The notes under the pieces are model-generated. The model did not search any database, had not been told where the DNA came from, and saw only the letters and a list, made by a program, of their open reading frames with translations. The position numbers and the translations under genes were made by a program. Source: Clostridia bacterium (GTDB lineage Bacteria > Bacillota > Clostridia > Saccharofermentanales > UBA5734). Taken from it: a stretch of DNA of 6,181 bases. The stretch is from contig JAGOFF010000138.1 in the NCBI GenBank assembly GCA_017997315.1, positions 1-6,181 on the forward strand, read 5' to 3'. Below, in pieces: positions 1 through 5,870 of the stretch (position 1 is the stretch's first letter; every line of letters starts with the position of its first letter).

Positions 1-31
1 CCTGATCAAATACATTCTGAAGAATCTTCAT
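1..31 (-). CDS. Start of an unidentified gene (first ten codons only)
   Basis: Only the N-terminus MKILQNVFDQ is inside the window; the gene continues past the left edge. The call rests on an ATG at 29-31 preceded by a perfect AGGAGG and by a near-consensus promoter about 75 nt upstream. Ten residues are too few to assign a family. The short hydrophilic start shows no signal peptide so far. The gene has its own promoter and a 177-nt gap from the MGS-like gene, so it is probably a separate transcription unit. Confidence 0.6.
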   Translation of the reverse strand, partial: MKILQNVFDQ

Positions 32-41
32 TGCAAAACTT

Positions 42-47
42 CCTCCT
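42..47 (-). promoter_or_regulatory. Consensus Shine-Dalgarno site of the left-edge gene
   Basis: A perfect AGGAGG on the minus strand lies 10 nt before the ATG at 29-31; the overlapping GGAAG gives a shorter effective spacing. Together with the upstream promoter it is the main evidence that a gene starts here. Confidence 0.7.
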
Positions 48-112
48 GGTATGGCTGCCTATCCGTTGAAATAGGGAATTCCGTACGCCATTGCACAGGA
101 TACCCGCATGGA

Positions 113-141
113 ATTGTAATCCTCGCCGGGTAGTCCGTCAA
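113..141 (-). promoter_or_regulatory. Strong putative sigma-A promoter for the gene at the left edge
   Basis: On the minus strand TTGACG (136-141) and TACAAT (113-118) are separated by exactly 17 nt. Each matches the vegetative consensus at 5 of 6 positions. This is the best promoter match in the window. Transcription should begin near 106, giving a leader of about 75 nt to the ATG at 31. The leader contains a small hairpin (CCTAT/ATAGG, 58-62 with 71-75), but I recognise no riboswitch. Confidence 0.7.
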
Positions 142-148
142 ATGAATA

Positions 149-176
149 ATGCAACCAACGACCATGAAACTTGCAT
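149..176. repeat. Short inverted repeat upstream of the left-hand promoter
   Basis: ATGCAA at 149-154 and TTGCAT at 171-176 form a perfect 6-bp inverted repeat with a 16-nt spacer. It lies 8 nt upstream of the -35 hexamer at 136-141. It could be an operator-like site or a weak RNA hairpin in the 3' tail of the MGS-like transcript. Six base pairs can arise by chance, so no regulator is assigned. A second short stem, CGCCG/CGGCG (185-189 with 201-205), follows the MGS-like stop codon but has no U-tract, so it is not called a terminator. Confidence 0.25.
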
Positions 177-208
177 AGTGAATGCGCCGCATACGGAATC
201 CGGCGGGA

Positions 209-598
209 TCAGCGGATGAGTTCTCTCCAGTCCAGATCCCCCCGGTCGATGGCAAGCACCAGCAGCTCCGCCGTAGCGATGTTGGTGGCGTAAGGGATGC
301 TGTTGATGTCGCATGCCTTCATCAGGGGATTCGGTGCATCGTAGTCGCCAAGCAGCGGATCCCGCAGATAGATGACGGCATCGATCTCGTTGTACATGGC
401 CCGGGACGCAAGCTGGTCCATACCGCCCGCGATGTCCGCAGGCAGTCCGGACACATCCAGTCCGGCCGTCCCTGTCAGCAGTTTCGCCATGCTTTGAAGC
501 GAAGAAACGTCATGACGTGAAAGGATATTGCTGTACGCAATGCAGAAATTGACTAAAAGCTCGTTTTTTCGGCTGTCGGCCAGCAGGATGATTTTCAC
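209..598 (-). CDS. Methylglyoxal synthase-like protein lacking the catalytic residues
   Basis: 129-residue soluble protein of the MGS-like fold. Genuine MgsA converts dihydroxyacetone phosphate to methylglyoxal and phosphate. From memory, Bacillus MgsA aligns without gaps over the whole length. Shared elements include the MKI..L start, AYS.IL..HD (21-30), GG at 58-59, D.VI.LRDPL (73-82), IPYATNIATAELLV (101-114) and the D..ELIR end. Active-site positions (E. coli numbers in brackets) are replaced: Asp8 for His19, Asn12 for Lys23, LQSMA at 34-38 for the TGTTG phosphate loop (45-49), Met60 for Asp71, Asp87 for His98 and Asn90 for Asp101. Only Asp80 (Asp91) remains. A TGTAG string at 42-46 is displaced by eight residues. 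Methylglyoxal synthesis is therefore unlikely; a pseudoenzyme or ligand-sensing role is an inference. The start is GTG with GGGGG at 605-609. Its own promoter lies upstream, and the gene follows the elongasome operon, where mgsA is often found in Bacillota. Confidence 0.85.
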   Translation of the reverse strand: MKIILLADSRKNELLVNFCIAYSNILSRHDVSSLQSMAKLLTGTAGLDVSGLPADIAGGMDQLASRAMYNEIDAVIYLRDPLLGDYDAPNPLMKACDINSIPYATNIATAELLVLAIDRGDLDWRELIR

Positions 599-633
599 GG
601 TGTACCCCCAGGAACAGGTTCACTATAAGATAA

Positions 634-661
634 ATTATACAAGATAATCCATCGCTTACAA
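634..661 (-). promoter_or_regulatory. Putative sigma-A promoter for the MGS-like gene
   Basis: On the minus strand the gap between the PBP2 gene and the next gene has a perfect -10 hexamer TATAAT (634-639). A -35-like TTGTAA (656-661, 4/6) lies 16 nt upstream. The surroundings are distinctly AT-rich compared with the coding DNA. The predicted start site is near 627, giving a leader of only about 28 nt before the GTG at 598. The MGS-like gene can therefore be transcribed independently of the mre operon. Confidence 0.65.
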
Positions 662-729
662 GGGAAACGCGGATGTCCGGATGTTTTTTGTGTCGATTGG
701 ATAAAAAGAACACGGCTGTTTATGACATT

Positions 730-3003
730 TCAATGAACGGATGGCGCCTCCTCCACCCTGGATGGGGATTCATACTTATCCAGAAAGTACGTCTTGTACA
801 TCTCGTAATGCATATCGATGATCATGGACCCTGCGGAATCCTTGTTGATGACGTGCGCGATGGCGATCTGCGGATCGTCCGCCGGCGCGTAGGAGATGAG
901 GAGTCCGTTGGTGTTAATGCTGGACGTGCCGAACTCGGCGGTACCGGTCTTGAGGGCGACCTTGTAGGGGAAATCCTTGAAGAAGCGGTACCCGGCGCCG
1001 CCGGGTGTATGACAGATACTGACCATGCCGGTGCGGATGGCCGCCAGTGTTTCAGCCGATGCCCCGACCGGCTGCAGGGTGCCTCCTCCCGTGAATACAA
1101 CGGTCCCGTCGTATGCGGTGACTTCCTTGATCACATGCGGCGTCACCAGATAGCCGGTCGCAAGCCCGCCTGCATACCGTGCCAGCTGGAGAACGGTATA
1201 GGCATGGTCGAACTGGCCGATGGAACTCTGCGCCGTATCCGCGGGATTCCAGATTTTGTCGCCTTCGTCGATGCGGGTCAGACGTTTGTTTTCAGGATTC
1301 GAACGGATGCCCGGAATTTCTCCGGCCAGATCGATTCCGGTGTATTCCCCCAGTCCGTAATTCTTTGCCCACTTGTCGAGATTCTCGATTCCGACCATCA
1401 GGCCGAGTTTATAAAAGTACGAGTTGCATGACACACGAATCGCTTCGAAAAGGTTGAGCCATCCGTGTGTACCGAGGCACCGGAACCGGAGATCGTCGAT
1501 ATCGATGTATCCGGTGCACTGGATTGTGGTATAGGGAGTGATCGTGCCGGTTTCGAGGCCGGCGGTCGACAGGCATGGCTTGAAGGTGGAACCGGGGGCG
1601 TAATTCTCCATGATGGCGCGGTTGAGCATGGGCTTCGCCACCGTGTCCGTCAGATATTGTTCCACACGCGCGGCCGCCGACTCATCCGATGCCATCAGAA
1701 GAAAATCCCGCGGATCATAGGTCGGATAGCTGGCCATGGCCAGCACATCCCCGTTCTTCACATCCAGGACGACCATCGCACCGGCATCGCTGATCGTATT
1801 GTCAACCCGGTCTTTCAGGAGCTCCATCGCCCTTTTCTGAAGGTCCGGATCGATGGTCAGGCGGATGCTGTTTCCCGGAACCGGGCTGCGCCCCACATTC
1901 TCCGGGAAGAAAGTCCCCTCTTCCCCTGCAGCCGTCCAGACGTTGTAGGGACGGACGCCGTCCTTCCCGGCCAGATAGCGTTCGGCCGAGGACTCCAGTC
2001 CCGCCTTGCCGACGACGGCGTCCGGGGAGTATCCCAGCGACTGGAGCGCTTCGTACTCCTCCGCGTCGACGGCGCCGACATATCCCATCACATGGGAAAG
2101 GTCGACCACTCCGGCCGAGTATGCACGACGGTACTCGGTTCCGGCCACAAGACCCATGAACCGGAAGTTCTGTTCTTCGATCAGCTGTGATGTGGCTTCA
2201 TCCAGTCCTTCCGCGATTCTCAAGGGCGTACCGTTCCGGAAAGCCCATTCATCGGTCAGAATCCGGTATCGGAGACGCATCACGTCGAAGACCAGGCTGT
2301 CGTCCGCTTCCGGCGCTTCCGGCCCGGCCGACGTCCTGGACCCGTTCTCCGTTATCTTGAACTTGACGTCGCGCAGATATCGGAACAGCATGTCCGGATC
2401 CGGTTTGACGAACTCATCACGGTATGTGACTTTGGTCTTGGAGGACGGTTCCTTGAGACCGAGTACGGACTTCTGCCAATCGATCACGTCGGCCATGTCC
2501 GCAGTGAACCGTACCGGCCCGATCGCAAGATAGTCGGAGAGCGAGTCATCGAAGGCGATGCCCCTGTCCGTGAGGAATCCGGTCAGGTCCGCGAGCATGT
2601 CGTTGAGTCCGTCCGACTCCAGATCCGCATTGGCGAGGTACAGCACCCGCGTCTCGATATTGTACGCCAGCGGGGTTCCGAAACGGTCCGTGATGACCCC
2701 GCGCGGCGCGAAGACCGTGATCTGCCTGGACGTCCCGGTTTCGTTTCCCGCCACCGCGCCGACACGCTGCGTAAGCTGGAGGGTCGCGGTCTGGGTGAAG
2801 ATGATGGATCCGGCAAGCAATACAAATACGATGATGATGACATACCGGCTGCGAAGGAAAGACGACAGCCTCTTGGTAAAGGCCGGGGTCTGCCGGGCGG
2901 CGGATGCATCGGATGAGTATAGGACGCCCTTGCGGGTTTCAACGATGCGGTCCGGTTCGTCCCCCCGGACGGGCTCCGGCACGCCGGGACCGTTCCTGTT
3001 CAT
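730..3003 (-). CDS. mrdA: Penicillin-binding protein 2 (class B, elongation-specific DD-transpeptidase)
   Basis: Membrane-anchored transpeptidase that cross-links peptidoglycan during sidewall growth as partner of the RodA glycosyltransferase. It has 757 residues. A cytoplasmic tail of about 50 residues precedes one membrane helix at about 54-70 (YVIIIVFVLLAGSIIF). The PBP-dimer/pedestal region starts with RGVITDRFGTPLAYN (101-115) and includes VVGKAGLESSAERYLAGKDG (330-349). The transpeptidase domain runs from about 405. All three catalytic motifs are intact: SxxK as STFK with nucleophile Ser472, SxN as SCN (525-527), and KTG at 685-687. The start was set at the ATG at 3001-3003, which overlaps the mreD stop and has AAGGAAG at 3011-3017; the frame remains open to 3240, but that part is an mreD shadow. 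A Pro/Glu/Asp-rich stretch near 219-236 looks like a flexible insertion. The position after mreD and the overall length favour PBP2 over FtsI/SpoVD, and no C-terminal PASTA domain is present. mrdA is used by homology; pbpA is an equivalent name. Confidence 0.94.
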   Translation of the reverse strand: MNRNGPGVPEPVRGDEPDRIVETRKGVLYSSDASAARQTPAFTKRLSSFLRSRYVIIIVFVLLAGSIIFTQTATLQLTQRVGAVAGNETGTSRQITVFAPRGVITDRFGTPLAYNIETRVLYLANADLESDGLNDMLADLTGFLTDRGIAFDDSLSDYLAIGPVRFTADMADVIDWQKSVLGLKEPSSKTKVTYRDEFVKPDPDMLFRYLRDVKFKITENGSRTSAGPEAPEADDSLVFDVMRLRYRILTDEWAFRNGTPLRIAEGLDEATSQLIEEQNFRFMGLVAGTEYRRAYSAGVVDLSHVMGYVGAVDAEEYEALQSLGYSPDAVVGKAGLESSAERYLAGKDGVRPYNVWTAAGEEGTFFPENVGRSPVPGNSIRLTIDPDLQKRAMELLKDRVDNTISDAGAMVVLDVKNGDVLAMASYPTYDPRDFLLMASDESAAARVEQYLTDTVAKPMLNRAIMENYAPGSTFKPCLSTAGLETGTITPYTTIQCTGYIDIDDLRFRCLGTHGWLNLFEAIRVSCNSYFYKLGLMVGIENLDKWAKNYGLGEYTGIDLAGEIPGIRSNPENKRLTRIDEGDKIWNPADTAQSSIGQFDHAYTVLQLARYAGGLATGYLVTPHVIKEVTAYDGTVVFTGGGTLQPVGASAETLAAIRTGMVSICHTPGGAGYRFFKDFPYKVALKTGTAEFGTSSINTNGLLISYAPADDPQIAIAHVINKDSAGSMIIDMHYEMYKTYFLDKYESPSRVEEAPSVH

Positions 3004-3545
3004 GCGGACACTTCCTTGGTTTTGATGCGGTAGGGTCCGGCGTACCGGAACAGGAACGCCAGCGGAATGCTGATGACGGCATCCGTCAGGATCGCCGGAA
3101 GGATGCGTTCCAGGATGAGCGGCCGGATCTCGTACAGGTTCCGCCCGAGGTCCGGTAAAGTCGGGAACCCCCAGGAAAGCAACACCGTTCCCGCATGGAA
3201 AAATACCGCGGAGGCGGATACGGCGGTGAAAGCCAGCCATGCAGGCCTTTGGTACATATGCCTGAAAAGAAGAGCCGGAAGCAATCCTGCAAAAACCATC
3301 AGGAACATGCCGAGCCCCAGTATCCTGCCCGACTGCATATCCAGCATGAAACCGGAAAGAAGTCCGATCGCCGCTCCATCCGTCTCACCGTAAAAATATC
3401 CCGCGAATGCCGTGACGACAAGCGCAAGATCCGGACGCACCCCGCCCGGCGCCAAGGTGTCCGGCCAGGTAACCTGGAGTAGGGCAAGGCCGAGGGTGTA
3501 TCCGGCATACACCAGGACCATGCGCAACCGCGCGCGCGGGGTCAT
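3000..3545 (-). CDS. mreD: Rod shape-determining protein MreD
   Basis: Small integral membrane protein of the Mre elongation complex, thought to contact MreC and balance MreC activation of PBP2. It has 181 residues, within the usual range, and is hydrophobic throughout with about five predicted membrane segments. These include 8-24, one around 40-51, 56-71 and 77-94 (LGMFLMVFAGLLPALLF); others follow near 103-122 and 148-166. The central GYFYGETDGAAIGLLSGFMLD block (49-69) is the recognisable MreD signature: a G.F.G...G...G...D pattern. The start ATG at 3543-3545 overlaps the mreC stop (ATGA) and has AAGGGGA at 3550-3556, 4 nt upstream. The stop overlaps the ATG of the PBP2 gene in the same way, so all three genes are likely expressed at a fixed ratio from one transcript. 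Confidence 0.93.
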   Translation of the reverse strand: MTPRARLRMVLVYAGYTLGLALLQVTWPDTLAPGGVRPDLALVVTAFAGYFYGETDGAAIGLLSGFMLDMQSGRILGLGMFLMVFAGLLPALLFRHMYQRPAWLAFTAVSASAVFFHAGTVLLSWGFPTLPDLGRNLYEIRPLILERILPAILTDAVISIPLAFLFRYAGPYRIKTKEVSA

Positions 3546-4402
3546 GCGGTCCCCTTGCCGATCATGACGAACACCGTATCGACCGATCCGAACACCGTAT
3601 ACGGTTTCAAAACGGCCGTACGCTCCAGAGAGACGGCGTTCTCGTCAACCGAGACCACCGTCCCGATCGGAATCCCCGGCGGAAACACCCCGCCAAGCCC
3701 GCTGGTGACCAGACGGTCCCCTGTACGGATGGAAGCGCCCGCAGGAATGCGGTCGATCCGGCACAATCCGTCGTCCGTCAGGGTGACGTCGCCGCGCACC
3801 CGGACAATCGCACCATCCGTACGCACGATCCGGGCCGATGCGGAGAAACCCTCGCCTGTGAGCAGCAGCACCTTGGCGGAGACTGCATCCGACGACAGGA
3901 CTCGGCCGACCAGATTGGACTGCGCGTCCAGAACGGGGAAGGTACGTTGTTCCGTCACGCCGATTCCATCCCGGATGCCGAGGTCGATCTTAAGCACGTC
4001 GAACCAGATGCCGATCTCTTCGGTCAGAATACGGGCCGCCAGAACCTCGAAGTCGGCAAAATCGTCCTTGATCCGGAACGCGGACTTGAGTTCCTCATAT
4101 CGCCGGCCGTTCTCCGTCAGCGCGTTGACCTGCCGCCTCAACTCCGCGTTCTCATTGCGGAGAGACTCATTCTCCTCCTGGATCTCTCCTGCTTCCGTGA
4201 CGCTGCGCCAAAAGCCGGAGATCCCCTCCCATGCGCTGGTGATCCCCTTCTGGACCGGATCCAGCACAAAGGAGAACGGGGAGGTCAGCCGGTTCAACGG
4301 ACTGCCCGGGATGGAGGAAAGGATGGCCAGCGCAACCAGCGCGAGCAGTACAAATACAAGGAGTACGATTCTGTTGGGCTTCCCCTTTTTGCCGGACGGC
4401 AT
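3542..4402 (-). CDS. mreC: Rod shape-determining protein MreC
   Basis: Bitopic membrane protein of the elongation complex. Its periplasmic/extracytoplasmic domain binds PBP2 and helps activate the RodA-PBP2 cell-wall synthase. From the ATG at 4402 it has 286 residues, typical for the family. It starts with a short basic cytoplasmic tail (MPSGKKGKPNR), then one membrane helix at about 11-30. A Glu/Asn/Leu-rich coiled coil (about 72-108, including EENESLRNENAELRRQV) follows, then the beta-barrel domain. The signatures IWFDVLKIDLGIRDGI (132-147) and GDRLVTSGLGGVFPPGIPIG (228-247) are diagnostic of MreC. The reading frame could extend to a GTG at 4486 (314 residues), but the strong ribosome binding site and the promoter-like hexamers argue for 4402. 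The stop codon overlaps the mreD start as ATGA, implying translational coupling. mreB is not upstream, where it is normally found; radC is there instead. Confidence 0.95.
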   Translation of the reverse strand: MPSGKKGKPNRIVLLVFVLLALVALAILSSIPGSPLNRLTSPFSFVLDPVQKGITSAWEGISGFWRSVTEAGEIQEENESLRNENAELRRQVNALTENGRRYEELKSAFRIKDDFADFEVLAARILTEEIGIWFDVLKIDLGIRDGIGVTEQRTFPVLDAQSNLVGRVLSSDAVSAKVLLLTGEGFSASARIVRTDGAIVRVRGDVTLTDDGLCRIDRIPAGASIRTGDRLVTSGLGGVFPPGIPIGTVVSVDENAVSLERTAVLKPYTVFGSVDTVFVMIGKGTA

Positions 4403-4407
4403 TCCCG

Positions 4408-4415
4408 CTCCCCTT
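4408..4415 (-). promoter_or_regulatory. Ribosome binding site deciding the mreC start
   Basis: AAGGGGAG lies 5 nt upstream of the ATG at 4400-4402. It is much stronger than anything in front of the upstream in-frame candidates (GTG at 4484-4486, ATG at 4466-4468), which also fall within the putative promoter. It therefore favours the 286-residue form of MreC. Confidence 0.7.
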
Positions 4416-4451
4416 CCCTTGTTTTCGATGCCGGCTCGCCCGGACAGTTTG

Positions 4452-4480
4452 ATGATACTGGATGCCATGCGACGATTCAA
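4452..4480 (-). promoter_or_regulatory. Putative sigma-A promoter for mreC-mreD-mrdA
   Basis: On the minus strand, in the 93-nt gap after radC, a -35-like TTGAAT (4475-4480) and a -10-like TATCAT (4452-4457) are separated by exactly 17 nt. They match the consensus hexamers at 4/6 and 5/6. The predicted start site is near 4445, giving a leader of about 43 nt to the mreC ATG at 4402. This is a pattern match only, and read-through from asnS-maf-radC remains possible because no terminator is visible after radC. Confidence 0.5.
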
Positions 4481-4495
4481 TCGCACCGGCGGGAA

Positions 4496-5203
4496 CTACA
4501 TCATCCCGCGTTGTTTCAGACTGACATAGCCACCCGTTGCGACTACCAGATGGTCGAGCACCCGGATTCCCAGCAGATCGCCCGCCTTGACCATCCGCCG
4601 GGTACTCTCCCCGTCTTCTTTGCTGGGCTCCGGATCTCCGCTCGGGTGGTTGTGCGCAAAGATGACGGAGTAAGCGTTCACCTTGATGATCTCCCGGAAA
4701 ATATCCCGGGGACTGACCACCGCGGCGAATAGTCCGCCCTCTGAAACCCGGACGGTACGGATCAGCCGGTTGCGCACATCCAGACAGACCACCCGCAGTT
4801 CCTCGCGCGGCAGATGGGACATTTCGGATGTCAGCAGACGGGCGACGTCTTCCGGACTTGCGACTTTTGCACGCTCTGTCTTCCCGCCTTGTGCCCCCGC
4901 CCGACGTCCGATCTCCGCCGCCGCCTTGATCTGCATCGCCTTGACGCGGCCGATGCCGGGGATCAGCGTCAGTTCTTCGAGCGCCAGCCCCTGCAGGAAC
5001 GACAAGCCGGCGCCGGTGATGTCCAGACCGAGGATCCGGTTTGACAGATCCAGTGCATTTTCGCCGGCTTTTCCGCTGCGGATGACGACGGACAGAAGTT
5101 CGGCGTCCGACAGGATGCCCGCGCCGTCCCGTTCCATGCGTTCATACGGTCGCTGTGCCTTGGGAATGTCCTTGATCCGGCTGGTCGCCGTCCGGTTCTC
5201 CAT
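4496..5203 (-). CDS. radC: RadC family protein (helix-hairpin-helix plus JAB/JAMM domain)
   Basis: RadC/YeeS-like protein of 235 residues, the usual family length. Despite its name the cellular role is unsettled; a repair role is doubtful and a metal-dependent hydrolase activity is inferred from the fold. The N-terminal part has the family's ERMERDGAGILSDAELL segment (21-37). A helix-hairpin-helix DNA-binding motif, LIPGIGRVKAMQIKAAAEIG, covers about 80-99. The C-terminal JAB/JAMM domain has EELRVVCLD (134-142) and the metal-binding HNHPSGDPEPSKED (184-197), with His184, His186 and Asp190 intact. It ends in the typical LDHLVVATGGYVSLKQRGMM. The start at 5201-5203 is supported by GGGAGG at 5209-5214 with 5-nt spacing, inside the end of maf. 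maf-radC-mre adjacency is common in bacteria. Confidence 0.96.
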   Translation of the reverse strand: MENRTATSRIKDIPKAQRPYERMERDGAGILSDAELLSVVIRSGKAGENALDLSNRILGLDITGAGLSFLQGLALEELTLIPGIGRVKAMQIKAAAEIGRRAGAQGGKTERAKVASPEDVARLLTSEMSHLPREELRVVCLDVRNRLIRTVRVSEGGLFAAVVSPRDIFREIIKVNAYSVIFAHNHPSGDPEPSKEDGESTRRMVKAGDLLGIRVLDHLVVATGGYVSLKQRGMM

Positions 5204-5870
5204 ACTTTCCTCCCGGCTGGTTTGCCTGTCTCCAGGGCAGATGACCGGAAATGAAATGACGGGATCCCCGGGTCCGATCGTATTGCTCCATCATCCGGAT
5301 CAGCCTTTGGACCGGCAGTCCGACGACATTCGAGTAGCATCCCGCGATCCGGACGACCAATGCCGCCCCGAGTTCCTGGATACCGTACGCACCCGCCTTG
5401 TCCATCGGTTCGCCGGTTGACACGTACCAGTCGATCCAGGCATCGTCCAGCTTCGCAAACCAGACATCGGTCGATTCGACACCGGTGACGACCGGGCCGT
5501 CGGGACAGGCGGCAAGGGAGACCGCGGTATGAACCCTGTGCCTGCGGCCGGAAAGCATCCGAAGCATGGCCGTTGCCTCTTCCGCATCCGCGGGTTTCCC
5601 CAGGAGGGTCCTGCCGATGGAAACGACCGTATCCGCTGTGACCACCAATCCCGACTCCTCCGGGTGGGCGGCCAGAAAAGCTTCGCATTTCGCCCTTGAA
5701 ACATCCGCCGCATACCGTGCCGGACGGCGGTGCCGGGGGACGAGGGACTCATCGAAGTCCACCGGGGCCGTGCGGAATCCCGACGAGCCGAAGAGCCGCT
5801 CGAACAGCTCTTTTCTCCTGGGGGATCCGGATGCCAGGATCAAGGCGCTTCCCGGATCAGAACTCGGCAT
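5142..5870 (-). CDS. maf: Maf/YhdE-type nucleoside triphosphate pyrophosphatase with extended C-terminus
   Basis: Maf proteins hydrolyse non-canonical or surplus nucleoside triphosphates to NMP and pyrophosphate; the family has been linked to arrest of cell division. From the ATG at 5870 the protein has 242 residues. It shows the N-terminal signature ILASGSPRRKELF (11-23), DFDESL (38-43), the catalytic-Asp motif TADTVV (78-83), GKP (91-93), HTAVSL (114-119), and GEPMDKAGAYGIQ (153-165) followed by GCYSNVVGLPV (177-187). The AGAYGIQ/YSNVVGLP pattern fits the YhdE (dTTP/UTP) branch rather than YceF. Family members usually end soon after this motif, near 190-200 residues. Here the frame runs on for about 45 residues of Gly/Gln/Pro-rich, undomain-like sequence and overlaps radC by 62 nt. 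The ATG overlaps asnS by 14 nt and has no clear Shine-Dalgarno site. An in-frame TTG at 5841-5843 preceded by GGGAAG is an alternative start that would still keep ILASGSPRR. Confidence 0.93.
   Translation of the reverse strand: MPSSDPGSALILASGSPRRKELFERLFGSSGFRTAPVDFDESLVPRHRRPARYAADVSRAKCEAFLAAHPEESGLVVTADTVVSIGRTLLGKPADAEEATAMLRMLSGRRHRVHTAVSLAACPDGPVVTGVESTDVWFAKLDDAWIDWYVSTGEPMDKAGAYGIQELGAALVVRIAGCYSNVVGLPVQRLIRMMEQYDRTRGSRHFISGHLPWRQANQPGGKYGEPDGDQPDQGHSQGTATV

Noticed and set aside
28..192. 54-codon minus-strand frame between the MGS-like gene and the left-edge gene, ending as an ATGA overlap with the latter
   Set aside because: There is no ribosome binding site at its ATG, the strong promoter lies inside it, and its last codons are simply the Shine-Dalgarno region of the next gene.
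702..720. Possible rho-independent terminator after the PBP2 gene (AACA/TGTT stem followed by C and five U on the minus strand)
   Set aside because: The stem is only 4 bp and AT-rich, too weak to call a terminator.
673..1431. 252-codon open frame on the plus strand opposite the PBP2 gene
   Set aside because: It is antisense to the transpeptidase domain, has no recognisable domain or ribosome binding site, and is explained by high GC content leaving few stops.
3004..3240. N-terminal extension of the PBP2 frame upstream of the ATG at 3003
   Set aside because: It lies wholly within mreD in another frame and is Pro/Arg-rich, whereas the ATG at 3001-3003 has a good ribosome binding site and the typical stop/start overlap.
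3569..3600. 11-bp direct repeat GAACACCGTAT with 21-nt period near the mreC 3' end
   Set aside because: It encodes the repeated TVF in YTVFGSVDTVFV of the beta-strand region and is most simply a coding coincidence.
3555..4529. 324-codon open frame on the plus strand opposite mreC
   Set aside because: Ser/Arg/Pro-rich shadow translation of a well-supported mreC; no family features.
4683..5420. 245-codon open frame on the plus strand opposite radC/maf
   Set aside because: Low-complexity antisense shadow; both minus-strand genes have clear motifs here.
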